DNA of 64,000 nt, taken from positions 1 through 64,000 of the forward strand of contig NZ_JASJOR010000033.1 of the NCBI RefSeq assembly GCF_030068545.1, in the 5' to 3' direction. The notes under the pieces were generated by a model that was not told the origin of the DNA, did no database searches, and was given only the letters and a program-made list of their open reading frames with translations. This DNA is from Xanthocytophaga flava. GTDB taxonomy: Bacteria > Bacteroidota > Bacteroidia > Cytophagales > 172606-1. The position numbers and the translations under genes were made by a program. This document shows, piece after piece, positions 34,751 through 43,865 of this stretch (positions are counted from its first letter, which is position 1; each line of letters opens with the position of its first letter).

Positions 34751-35518
34751 ATGAACCCTGAAAGAATCTGTACACTTCTGATAGCCCTTTTTCTGAGTTT
34801 ATACACATTTGCACAACCCACAAAAGTAATTGTAAGAGCCAAAGCAAAAGATGCCAAATTTATTGGAACAGGCATAGGAGGAGCCTATATTGTTATTCGA
34901 AATGACTTAACCGGAGAGATACTGGCAAAAGGATTAACAACGGGTGCATCAGGAAACACGGACTTGATTATGAAGACTCCCTATACTCGTAATCTTCCTC
35001 TCACAGATGAAAAGACAGCTAAATTTGAGACATTGATCGATATCAAAGAACCAACGTTTGTGACGATTGAAGCTATTGCGCCTGTAAACCGTAAATCTGC
35101 GGCTGTAACCGCTAGTACACAACTATGGCTTATACCCGGAAAAGCAATAGATGGGGAAGGAGTTGTATTAGAGATTCCAGGTTTTATTCTGGACATTCTG
35201 GAACCACAGACACACCAGGTAATTCAGATTGCATCGTTAAAAAATAATCAGGTAAAGATCAAAATCAATCTTGTAATGATGTGTGGCTGTGTGATCAACA
35301 AAGGAGGAATATGGAATGCAGATAACATTGATGTAAAAGCTTTGGTGAAGAAAGACGGTACTCCTCAGAATGAAGTGGTACTGAAAAGTATCCAGGATAA
35401 TATTTTCGAGGGATTGCTTCCTGTTTCAGACAAAGGGAATTATGAGATACAGGTTTATGCCTATGACAAAGTAACCAAAAACACAGGGGTAGATAAGATC
35501 AACTTTGTCATTCAATAG
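34751..35518 (+). CDS. Secreted protein of unknown function
   Basis: A 255-residue protein with a signal peptide (LIALFLSLYTFAQ), 22 bases after the TPR gene. The predicted mature part is beta-rich, with an early domain that looks like a carrier or Ig-like fold (GGAYIVIRNDLTGEILAKGLTTGASGNTDLIM) and a single Cys pair in MMCGC. The C-terminal part (GNYEIQVYAYDKVTKNTGVDKINFVI) resembles an Ig-like strand pattern. No named family is recognised. Position suggests a role with the neighbouring DUF1684 and SusCD genes. Confidence 0.75.
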   Translation: MNPERICTLLIALFLSLYTFAQPTKVIVRAKAKDAKFIGTGIGGAYIVIRNDLTGEILAKGLTTGASGNTDLIMKTPYTRNLPLTDEKTAKFETLIDIKEPTFVTIEAIAPVNRKSAAVTASTQLWLIPGKAIDGEGVVLEIPGFILDILEPQTHQVIQIASLKNNQVKIKINLVMMCGCVINKGGIWNADNIDVKALVKKDGTPQNEVVLKSIQDNIFEGLLPVSDKGNYEIQVYAYDKVTKNTGVDKINFVIQ

Positions 35519-35585
35519 ATGTAAAGTCCGTTAGAGCCACCTGACAACAATATACTTATCGTTCAACCTAAACAAGACTAGAACC

Positions 35586-36467
35586 ATGAATGTATCAAAA
35601 AGTTATTTGCCATTTGTTTTACTTTCTCTGATTCTTGTAGCGTTCAAAGGAGAAGCTCCTTATGAAGCAGAGATTAAAGAATGGCACCAGAAGCGTATTG
35701 AGAGTTTGAAGAAAGAAGACGGATGGCTGAATTTAGCTGGATTATACTGGCTGGAAGAAGGCGAAAATACATTTGGTGGAGATGCCTCTAATGCGATAGT
35801 ATTTCCTAAAGATCGTAGTAACGCCTTTTTAGGAAAATTTATTCTGAAAGAAGGCAAGGTAACACTAATCGCCAACAAAGATGCTCAGATTTTTGAAGGA
35901 GAACAGCCTGTAAGCGAACAACAGATATTTCCTTCTGAAAGTCCGAAAGTATTGAAGCATAAGTCACTGCGCTGGTTTGTGATTCAGCGTGGAAACAAAT
36001 ATGCTGTGCGGTTACGCGACCTGGAAAGTCCGGCTTTAAAGAATTTTAAAGGAATCAATACCTACCCTGTTGATCAGAAATGGAAACTAAAAGCCAGATT
36101 TGTACCTACAGTTGGTAAGAAGATCTCGATTGTAGATATAACAGGCAGAACATATGAGCAGGAATCTCCTGGCCAGCTGGTGTTTACAGTTCAAGGTAAA
36201 GAATATACCCTGGATGCTGTCGGTACAAAAGAACGTCTGCACTTTATCTTTGCAGATAAGACCAATGGAGATGAGACTTATGGCGGAGGTCGTTTTCTGG
36301 ATGCTCCCGGCCCTGATGCGGATGGATATACTTGGCTTGATTTTAATAAAGCCTACAATCCTCCCTGTGCATTTTCTCCCTATGCTACCTGTCCGACTCC
36401 TCCCAAACAAAACAGGCTGACAGCTTCTATTCTGGCTGGTGAGAAAACCTACGGAGACCATCAGTAA
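35586..36467 (+). CDS. DUF1684-family protein
   Basis: A 293-residue protein with an N-terminal hydrophobic segment (LPFVLLSLILVAF) and the DUF1684 signature: EIKEWHQKRIESLKKEDGWLNLAGLYWLEEGENTFG near the start, VIQRGNKYAVRLRDLESP in the middle and the C-terminal FNKAYNPPCAFSPYATCPTPPKQNRL. The conserved end with NPPCAFS and CPTPP is diagnostic. The biochemical function of the family is unknown. Confidence 0.88.
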   Translation: MNVSKSYLPFVLLSLILVAFKGEAPYEAEIKEWHQKRIESLKKEDGWLNLAGLYWLEEGENTFGGDASNAIVFPKDRSNAFLGKFILKEGKVTLIANKDAQIFEGEQPVSEQQIFPSESPKVLKHKSLRWFVIQRGNKYAVRLRDLESPALKNFKGINTYPVDQKWKLKARFVPTVGKKISIVDITGRTYEQESPGQLVFTVQGKEYTLDAVGTKERLHFIFADKTNGDETYGGGRFLDAPGPDADGYTWLDFNKAYNPPCAFSPYATCPTPPKQNRLTASILAGEKTYGDHQ

Positions 36468-36488
36468 CAACTACTTCATCCACCAACA

Positions 36489-36541
36489 CTGTGCTTGTGT
36501 AACCAATTTCTGTTTCTACACAGAAATTGGTACTGGCACAG
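36489..36541 (+). other. Strong hairpin between DUF1684 and susC2
   Basis: A perfect 12-bp stem (ACCAATTTCTGT with ACAGAAATTGGT, loop TTCTAC) nested in a 6-bp outer stem (CTGTGC with GCACAG). There is no T-run after it, so it is more likely a leader/processing structure than a simple terminator. Confidence 0.5.
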
Positions 36542-36627
36542 GATAAATCCCCAGTAACCTTTATCGATTTGATTTTTCCGTCTGAAATTCAGATGGCAGG
36601 TCTTGCTTTATCTATATCTAACCTTTT

Positions 36628-39600
36628 ATGAAAAAAACATATACACACATTCGCTGGTTAGCAGCCTCAGATCGTACCAGAATAGTAGTAAGTGCGCTAG
36701 GGAGCCTATTGCTTCTTACCCATTCTGCAGAGGCTAAATACGCTACATTGACAGAAAAGTCTTCTATACACACAAGTCTTATCTATTCTGTACTGGCAGA
36801 TCATACAATAACCGGGAGCATAAAAGACAAACAGACTGGGGATCCATTACCTGGAGTATCTGTAGTAATTAAAGGGACTACTCAGGGAACGGTATCAGAC
36901 AAAGACGGAAAGTTTAGCTTGTCTGTTCCTGATAATGCCATTCTTATTTTTTCTTTCATAGGTTATACTGCTCTTGAACGAAACGTAGGAACTGAGAACA
37001 CGCTGACAATTGAACTTACTCAGGACACGCACCAGTTGACCGAAGTACGTGTAGTTGGATATGGAACCCAGACCAAGGCTGAGTTTACAGGATCGGCAGC
37101 CCGTGTCACAGGTGAGGCTATCAAAGATGTACCTGTACAAAGTTTTGATCAGGCCTTATCCGGAAGAGCAGCCGGAGTAAGTATTGCGGCTCCTAATGGT
37201 GTACTTAATAATCCTCCAGTGATTCGGGTACGGGGAGTAAACTCCATTTCTCTAAGTTCTTACCCGCTTGTGGTAGTCGATGGGACTCCGATTAATACAG
37301 GCAATGTTTCTTCCAGTACTGCTGTTCCCAATAATCCATTGGGAGATATCAACCCGGCTGATATCGAATCCATTGATGTACTGAAAGATGCTGCTTCTAC
37401 TTCTATCTATGGATCGAGGGCCGCAGCAGGTGTATTGCTTATCACAACCAAACGGGGTAAGTCAGGTAAACCACGTATTAGTTACGAAGCCTGGGGTGGT
37501 GTATCCAATGTAGTACGTTTACCTAAGCTACTGAATGCCGAACAATATATCGCCATTAAAAATGAAGCTGTACTGAACGCTAAGATTCTGGGTGGAAATG
37601 AGAACAATGATAAAGTTGCCTCTGCCTTGTTTTTTGAGAATAAAAATGAGGATGGATCGCCAATCGATACTCGCTGGTATGACTATATCTATCGGATCGG
37701 TGTATCGCAAAACCACAATGTAAGTGTGTCTGGTGGTACTAAGTCTACTACCTACTATTTCTCTGCCAACTATACTAATCAGAAAGGATTTTTGGAAGCG
37801 AATGAGTTTAAACGTAAGTCCATACGGTTTAATATAGACCAGGAGGTGAATTCATGGCTTAAACTGAAAGGAAGCGTTTCCTATAATACATCCTATAATG
37901 AATCACCTTATGCAGGATCATTGCCTGGTTCAAATTTCTTTCTGGTTGGGGTCGCTCGTCTGGCTATTGCACTACCTCCTAATGTACCAGCATTTAATCC
38001 GGACGGTTCATACAACATCAGTAAGACCAATCTCAATACGATTGGTATGGGCAACAACCAGGTGGTAAGTAATTTTGGGAATCCGGTTGCGTTGCTGGAA
38101 CTGAATAGATATACCTCTGAGAATGACCGGATCATTGGCTCTTTTGGGGCAACTGCCAAGTTGCTGAAAAACCTGGATTTCACTACTTCTTATGCAATAG
38201 ATCGTTTGCGTACTGAAAATGTGAGCTTTGATAGCCCTACACAGGGAAATGGATATGCCAGTAAAGGGGCCGTGAGTAATGTATCAGCAGTACGTGATAA
38301 CTGGAACTGGACCAATACGCTGACTTATGCAGAGACATTTGGAGGAAAACATTCACTGTCAGTGTTGGCAGGATATGATGTGCAAAAATTTACTAACTCA
38401 TCCTGGGGAGCGACCCGTACTCAGGTATCAGACGCTTTTTTTGACAATTATCAGGGCAACTGGGGTGCTATCTCTGCTTCTGATAATGATCTCAGCGAAC
38501 GTGCGTATCTGTCGTTCTTCTCTCGTTTGACTTACGACTGGAACAAGAGATATTTTGTTACCGTCAATTTCAGACGTGATGGAAACTCTGCTTTAGGTAG
38601 TGGTAAGAAGTATGGAAACTTTGGTGGGGTATCAGCTGGCTGGGCATTGTCTGAAGAAGCATTTTACAAAAATACTCCTTTTGCCGCTGTGTTAAGTAAT
38701 GTAAAACTACGGGCTAGTTGGGGGAGAGTAGGTAACGGAAACCTAAGTAATGCCTTTAGTGCACTGGAGTTGTATAGTGGATCATTGTATGGAAGTGCTC
38801 CTACCTGGGCTCTTTCCCAGGCAGGTAATCAGAACTTAGGTTGGGAAACCAGTGACCAGACTAACATCGGTGCAGATCTGGGATTCTGGAATGATCGTCT
38901 TCAACTGGAACTTACCTATTTCAATAATAATGTAAACGGATTGATTCTAAGTGCGCCACAGGCTGTGTCCAAAGGAATACCAGGTGGGGCTATTCTAAGT
39001 AATGTCGGATCTATGTACAACCGGGGAATCGAGGTAGGTATCAATGCTACCATCATCCGGAAAGGAGATTTTACCTGGAATGCTGCTCTGAATTATACCA
39101 ATCTGCGTAATGAAGTGACGGCTCTGGCAGATGGAAATACAGACATTGTGGGTACTACCCACGTATCCTATGAAACCACCAACATCACTCGTGTAGGGCA
39201 TTCAGTAGGTAGTTTGTATGGTGCCAAAACAGCAGGGGTGAATCCTGAAAACGGACGCAGAATTTTTATCAATAAAAAAGGAGAGAAAGTGCAGTATAGT
39301 CAGGTAGTAGCACCTGGTCAAAGTCAGTGGACCTATCTGGATGGGACTAAAGCATCCGCTATTACCGGAGCAGATTATTATCTGATTGGCAATGCGCTTC
39401 CTAAGTGGTATGGAGGTCTAAGTAATACATTTACCTATAAGAACTTTGATCTGAGTATAAACTTTACCTTCTCAGGTGGAAACCTGATCATGAATGGTAC
39501 CAGAGCTACCCTGCTTGATCAGAGAGCTTACAATAACTCAACGGAAATTCTGAAACGCTGGCAAAAGCCAGGTGATATTACAGATATACCACGATTGGTG

Positions 39601-39903
39601 TATAATGATCAGACTTCCAGTGGCTCTTCGTTCCCTGTATCTACCAATGCAGAAAAAGCAGATTTCCTACGTCTCCAAAATGCCTCAATAGGATATCGTT
39701 TACCAGATGTCTTATTTACAAAAACAGGTATTAGTGGTATTCGGGTATATGCACAGGGCTCCAATCTGTTTCTGCTTACTCCCTATAAAGGTACCGATCC
39801 GGAATCGTCTGTTAATGGAAATTCCAATACAACGCCTGGTGTAGAAAAGAATTCCGTAGGACAAGCAAGATCCTTCACCTTAGGTCTGAATGTAAGCTTT
39901 TAA
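36628..39903 (+). CDS. SusC/RagA-type TonB-linked outer-membrane transporter, second copy
   Basis: A 1091-residue SusC homologue: N-terminal signal region, carboxypeptidase-like domain (ITGSIKDKQTGDPLPGVSVVIKGTT, about 60-130), plug (LTEVRVVGYGTQTKAEFTGS; PLVVVDGTPINT; IESIDVLKDAASTSIYGSRAAAGVLLITTKRG) and barrel ending FTLGLNVSF. It is clearly divergent from the 12653 copy, so a different ligand is likely. It pairs with the SusD gene 17 bases downstream. Confidence 0.95.
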   Translation: MKKTYTHIRWLAASDRTRIVVSALGSLLLLTHSAEAKYATLTEKSSIHTSLIYSVLADHTITGSIKDKQTGDPLPGVSVVIKGTTQGTVSDKDGKFSLSVPDNAILIFSFIGYTALERNVGTENTLTIELTQDTHQLTEVRVVGYGTQTKAEFTGSAARVTGEAIKDVPVQSFDQALSGRAAGVSIAAPNGVLNNPPVIRVRGVNSISLSSYPLVVVDGTPINTGNVSSSTAVPNNPLGDINPADIESIDVLKDAASTSIYGSRAAAGVLLITTKRGKSGKPRISYEAWGGVSNVVRLPKLLNAEQYIAIKNEAVLNAKILGGNENNDKVASALFFENKNEDGSPIDTRWYDYIYRIGVSQNHNVSVSGGTKSTTYYFSANYTNQKGFLEANEFKRKSIRFNIDQEVNSWLKLKGSVSYNTSYNESPYAGSLPGSNFFLVGVARLAIALPPNVPAFNPDGSYNISKTNLNTIGMGNNQVVSNFGNPVALLELNRYTSENDRIIGSFGATAKLLKNLDFTTSYAIDRLRTENVSFDSPTQGNGYASKGAVSNVSAVRDNWNWTNTLTYAETFGGKHSLSVLAGYDVQKFTNSSWGATRTQVSDAFFDNYQGNWGAISASDNDLSERAYLSFFSRLTYDWNKRYFVTVNFRRDGNSALGSGKKYGNFGGVSAGWALSEEAFYKNTPFAAVLSNVKLRASWGRVGNGNLSNAFSALELYSGSLYGSAPTWALSQAGNQNLGWETSDQTNIGADLGFWNDRLQLELTYFNNNVNGLILSAPQAVSKGIPGGAILSNVGSMYNRGIEVGINATIIRKGDFTWNAALNYTNLRNEVTALADGNTDIVGTTHVSYETTNITRVGHSVGSLYGAKTAGVNPENGRRIFINKKGEKVQYSQVVAPGQSQWTYLDGTKASAITGADYYLIGNALPKWYGGLSNTFTYKNFDLSINFTFSGGNLIMNGTRATLLDQRAYNNSTEILKRWQKPGDITDIPRLVYNDQTSSGSSFPVSTNAEKADFLRLQNASIGYRLPDVLFTKTGISGIRVYAQGSNLFLLTPYKGTDPESSVNGNSNTTPGVEKNSVGQARSFTLGLNVSF

Positions 39904-39920
39904 TTTAACTTTTAGTCACA

Positions 39921-41384
39921 ATGAAAATTCAATATAACCATACCTTTATCCGTCGCTTTGTCGTTTTGGCTGGTCTCGGCTTTGCCTTATTGACCACAGC
40001 CTGTGATGAAAAGGAACTACTTAATCCTGCTTCCCAGACATCTATCACTGGAGCCAATGCTTTTGATACTCCGGACAGAATACTTGGTCTAGTCAATGGC
40101 ATTTACAAGTCTGTAAAAAGCGGAAACTTTTATGGAGGCAATTACCTGATTTATAGTGAAGCGCGTGGAGACGAATTTATTAACCGTACCAGCAATACTT
40201 TTACTGCCTATGAAGCATGGAATCAGACATTGAACTCTGGTTCCAACTTTGTAGCAGGATTCTGGACAGCCGCCTATACGGCAATTAATAATGCAAATAT
40301 TGTCATTCATGGTCTGGAGGAGCATCCAAATGTAGTAAGTGAAGCCCTTACCAAACAGTATACAGCGGAGGCTAAGTTTCTGCGTGCATTGAGTTACTTC
40401 AGTCTGGTTACCTTGTATGCACGTCCCTACAATGAAAACCAGGGCTCTACACCCGGACTGCCCTTACGATTACTGGCTGAAACGACCAATGCGAATAACG
40501 ACCTGAAGCGAAGCTCGGTAGCAGAGGTTTATGCACAGATCATTAAGGATCTAAATGAGGCAGAGGCAGATCTTCCATTGAATTATTCAACATCATTACT
40601 CAACACTACCCGTGCTCACCGGAATACGGCCATTGCCTTAAAAACTAGAGTGTATCTGAATATTGGCAACTATGAAAAGGTAGTGGAAGAAGCGCAAAAG
40701 ATTGTATCTGCCAGTGCGCCCTTTACAGCTACTACCGGAGTGGCACATCAGTTACAGAACATTGTTGAGATCTTTACAACAAACTATACTTCTACAGAGT
40801 CTATTTTGTCTGTACCGATGACCGAACTGGATAATGTAACCGGGCAATCTTCGTTTCCCTATGTCTTCAATTCCAATTCGGAGTACAATCTAAATCCGGA
40901 GGGAATCTGGGGAGATACGGAATGGAAGTCGACAGATCTCAGACGTACATTTTCACGTACTGCATCTGGTGTACAGTTTCTGACTAAATATAACAAACCT
41001 TCGCCATTCCTGGACTATCTTCCGATTATCCGGTATGCGGAAGTATTGCTTAATTATGCGGAAGCTGCTGCTTATACAGGAGATCTGGAAAAATCAGCTA
41101 GCCTGTTAAAGGCAGTTCGTAATCGGTCTGATGCTACGTATACTTTTCCTGAGAGTACTATAGGATCAAAAGAAGCGTTGATTGAGACGATCTGGAAAGA
41201 ACGGAGAATTGAATTATTGGGAGAAGGGTTCCGGTCAAATGATTTGTTGCGCAATCTATTACCTTTACCTGCCAAGTCAAGTAGTTCCAATAGTGCGCCA
41301 GAGGTACTTCCATCCCAAACTAATTACATTTTTCCATTGCCAAATATCGAAATTACTACCAATAAACTATTACTTGAAGAATAA
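39921..41384 (+). CDS. SusD/RagB-family lipoprotein, second copy
   Basis: A 487-residue partner of the preceding SusC. The lipobox is LLTTAC (Cys28), then DEKELLNPASQTSITGANAFDTPDRILGLVNGIYKSVKSG. TKQYTAEAKFLRALSYFSLVTLYARPY and YLPIIRYAEVLLNYAEAAAYTGD...LLKAVRNRSD are SusD landmarks, and the C-terminus ERRIELLGEGFRSNDLLRNLLPLP completes the fold. It should form the surface lid of the SusC2 importer. A strong terminator follows. Confidence 0.94.
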   Translation: MKIQYNHTFIRRFVVLAGLGFALLTTACDEKELLNPASQTSITGANAFDTPDRILGLVNGIYKSVKSGNFYGGNYLIYSEARGDEFINRTSNTFTAYEAWNQTLNSGSNFVAGFWTAAYTAINNANIVIHGLEEHPNVVSEALTKQYTAEAKFLRALSYFSLVTLYARPYNENQGSTPGLPLRLLAETTNANNDLKRSSVAEVYAQIIKDLNEAEADLPLNYSTSLLNTTRAHRNTAIALKTRVYLNIGNYEKVVEEAQKIVSASAPFTATTGVAHQLQNIVEIFTTNYTSTESILSVPMTELDNVTGQSSFPYVFNSNSEYNLNPEGIWGDTEWKSTDLRRTFSRTASGVQFLTKYNKPSPFLDYLPIIRYAEVLLNYAEAAAYTGDLEKSASLLKAVRNRSDATYTFPESTIGSKEALIETIWKERRIELLGEGFRSNDLLRNLLPLPAKSSSSNSAPEVLPSQTNYIFPLPNIEITTNKLLLEE

Positions 41385-41450
41385 CTGTCAGTAATCTGTT
41401 GTCGGGATACAATCAATCCCATTACCCTAACCGAAAGTGATTTATTGAAT

Positions 41451-41489
41451 GCCGGATATCTGTTTATGTATGGATATCCGGCTTTTTTT
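41451..41489 (+). terminator. Rho-independent terminator after second SusCD
   Basis: GCCGGATATC and GATATCCGGC form a 10-bp perfect stem, followed by seven T. It ends the plus-strand run of genes that begins at 33 kb. Confidence 0.9.
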
Positions 41490-41557
41490 ATACATTTCTT
41501 TATGCAGATGCTGCATAAATAGCTGTTTTAAGCTGCATTGGCTATCTGGATAGCAAG

Positions 41558-41599
41558 AAAGGGTGTTTTTCCCATACTATATCCGGGAAAACACCCTTT
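41558..41599. repeat. Inverted repeat, 15-bp stem
   Basis: AAAGGGTGTTTTTCCC and GGGAAAACACCCTTT pair with one bulged T; there is no clear T-run on either side. It lies 55 bases before the small zinc-ribbon gene. Confidence 0.5.
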
Positions 41600-41653
41600 A
41601 CTCCATTATCGGAAATAAGTTGATTTGTATTATGAAAAATTAACTCGTTTCCA

Positions 41654-41860
41654 ATGAACTATATTTTTAGAGTAAAATGTAACTATTGTGAATCACTGCT
41701 CCAGGTCATGGAGGATTCTCTAGGTATTTCAGAAAAAGCAGAATTAGAGAAAGGGTATTGTTGCGAATGTGGGGAAACCGTAGCAGAATTTATTACGGAT
41801 GGTTTTATATTCGTTTCTCTTGTGAAGAAGGGAAGTCAGCTCGAATATATACAAAGTTGA
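41654..41860 (+). CDS. Small zinc-ribbon-like protein
   Basis: A 68-residue protein with two cysteine pairs, C-N-Y-C (residues 9-12) and the C-C-E-C stretch near 36-39, spaced like a zinc ribbon. No family name is recognised. It is isolated between the terminator of the SusCD region and the minus-strand barrel gene. The regular cysteine spacing and plausible composition support it as real. Confidence 0.6.
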   Translation: MNYIFRVKCNYCESLLQVMEDSLGISEKAELEKGYCCECGETVAEFITDGFIFVSLVKKGSQLEYIQS

Positions 41861-42075
41861 AAGGTACGGCTAAGAGTAAGAATCTTATCCGATGGACTAT
41901 GACACTTTATTCAAAATGTTGCTTGTTTTGGTGAAATGGGCAAAAAGCATTTGTTAGTTGATATTTTGGATATTTCAGTCTCTGGAGTAGATCATTTGAG
42001 AGTATCGGTTAGTTACGATAAATATGTTTCTTGAATTGCTTCTACCTTATATATGAGTCTGGTTTTACAGCAGTA

Positions 42076-43839
42076 CTAAAAGCTATATGAATATGCAATA
42101 GTAGCAGTAAAGCTATCAGTGGTATTCTTACCGGAAATTTTTCTGTTTTGCCATATCGTATTTGCATTGAGATTGTGCTTTTTATAGAAAGCATAGGCAG
42201 CATTCCAGCGGAGATTTAAAACTTTCCCCTGGGTGTCACTTTCATTGATACTCACATTATAGGCTGACGAAATACCTGTAGTGATCTTTTTTTGATAAAC
42301 TTTTGCCCGAATACCTAATGTTGGACCTAAAATGACAGAATTTGTACTGTTAATATAATTATAGGTAGCATTAAATGCAGTTTGAATACTAATTGCCTGT
42401 GGTACAAATATCAGATTGTATGCAGTGCTTAGGTTGTAGAATTGAGATAAATTTCCGGGCTTAATAATATCACCTTGCTTATCTGCGGCCTGCTGAAAAC
42501 TCATATTTACATTCAGATTATGCTTTCTGATGTCAGACTTGCCAAAATTATAATTAGAGTTCAGAGACATATTTTGAGAAAGCTGTGTAAAGTTCAGTGT
42601 GTCCAGATTATCATAAGGTGTCTGGCCATTTATATAATCAAACTGTGACTTCAGATTCAAATAGGTTTGAAAGCTGGAATAGGAAAAAGAAGAATTTAGT
42701 TTTTCATTAGGTGTATAACTAACATTTGCCGAACTCACAAACCGTTTGGAAGTCTGCTCCTGGTTTTTGTTCAGATCATCGCGCTGGGCGCCCCAACTTA
42801 AGGCAACCGTAATTTTGTCTTTTAGAAAAGGTCTTGCATAATTTAATGTAACATTCTCATAGTCATTATTAAAGTAATAGGCTCCAAGTGTTGCATAATC
42901 AGGATCAATACGTTCATATCTGATACCCATCGTGTTTTTAAGTAATTGATAGGTAAGTTCACCCTTCAATGCAGTATAGGATTGAGTAGATGTACGTCTG
43001 GAAAATAGGTTGTTAATAAAGGAACTGCCCTCCTGAGGGGAACGAATATCCCTGGTAAGCAGACTAAGTGCATATTCTCCTGTCAAACTCAGATTGGGGA
43101 TTAATTTCAATCCTCCTTCCCAGCTCATTGCTACATTTCCTTTGGGTAGAATATTTAAACTGTCTGGTTTCCATTTTAATGAGCTTACATCATCTTTGGC
43201 GCTAAAGAAAGTCATTCCTGCATAGTACCCAGCCTGATCATAGCGTATTTTAGCGCTATACCCCATACGTTGGTAGGCTGCAGGTACAAGTCGGTTGGCT
43301 GAGTCATATTCTACAGCTTTCTGGAGCCTCCCTGCCATGGCACTGAATTTCCATTTGCCTTCCGGAGTCAGATCAATACCAATTCCTCTGAACATATGTC
43401 CATTGAATGTATAGGGTGAGAAGTTCATAGAAACATCTCCAATATGCCCTGTTACCCATTTGTATGTTGGATGTATACTTAAACGGTTGGGTAAGGTAGG
43501 ATAGGTAAAGTTATTGCCAAGGTTGGTAATATTAAATGTAAAAGGCAGGTTTACCTGATTGTATATATTTAAATTAATATTACCACTCAGAAAATATGTG
43601 AAGGGCTGTCTTCCCTGGCCATCATTGCCGGTATACAATACACTACTAGCCGATATTCCTCCTCCTAGTCTAAAAGGTTTTTGAGAAAATGTGTTTTTTA
43701 TGTTGTTTAAATCCATTTGCTGGGCATAGCCTGACAGAGGACTCAGCAAAAAAACAATTCCAGTGAACAAAATCAGTTGGGTAAACACCTTTTCCGGATA
43801 CAGGGTAATCATTTTATTCTTCGTTTTTATCCAGTTCAT
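42076..43839 (-). CDS. Outer-membrane beta-barrel protein of unknown function
   Basis: A 587-residue protein with a signal peptide (IVFLLSPLSGYAQ, around residues 28-40) and a long series of alternating hydrophobic/polar strands (YFLSGNINLNIYNQVNLPFTFNITN; ATLGAYYFNNDYENVTLNYARPFL; TATIAYSYSF at the C-terminus, ending in Phe as outer-membrane barrels do). No named family is recognised. It lies 26 bases after the PKD lipoprotein on the same strand as the toxin locus, so the two probably form a surface complex and may serve that locus. This link is positional only. Confidence 0.75.
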   Translation of the reverse strand: MNWIKTKNKMITLYPEKVFTQLILFTGIVFLLSPLSGYAQQMDLNNIKNTFSQKPFRLGGGISASSVLYTGNDGQGRQPFTYFLSGNINLNIYNQVNLPFTFNITNLGNNFTYPTLPNRLSIHPTYKWVTGHIGDVSMNFSPYTFNGHMFRGIGIDLTPEGKWKFSAMAGRLQKAVEYDSANRLVPAAYQRMGYSAKIRYDQAGYYAGMTFFSAKDDVSSLKWKPDSLNILPKGNVAMSWEGGLKLIPNLSLTGEYALSLLTRDIRSPQEGSSFINNLFSRRTSTQSYTALKGELTYQLLKNTMGIRYERIDPDYATLGAYYFNNDYENVTLNYARPFLKDKITVALSWGAQRDDLNKNQEQTSKRFVSSANVSYTPNEKLNSSFSYSSFQTYLNLKSQFDYINGQTPYDNLDTLNFTQLSQNMSLNSNYNFGKSDIRKHNLNVNMSFQQAADKQGDIIKPGNLSQFYNLSTAYNLIFVPQAISIQTAFNATYNYINSTNSVILGPTLGIRAKVYQKKITTGISSAYNVSINESDTQGKVLNLRWNAAYAFYKKHNLNANTIWQNRKISGKNTTDSFTATIAYSYSF

Positions 43840-43865
43840 GGATGCTTACTTATTCGATATTGTTT

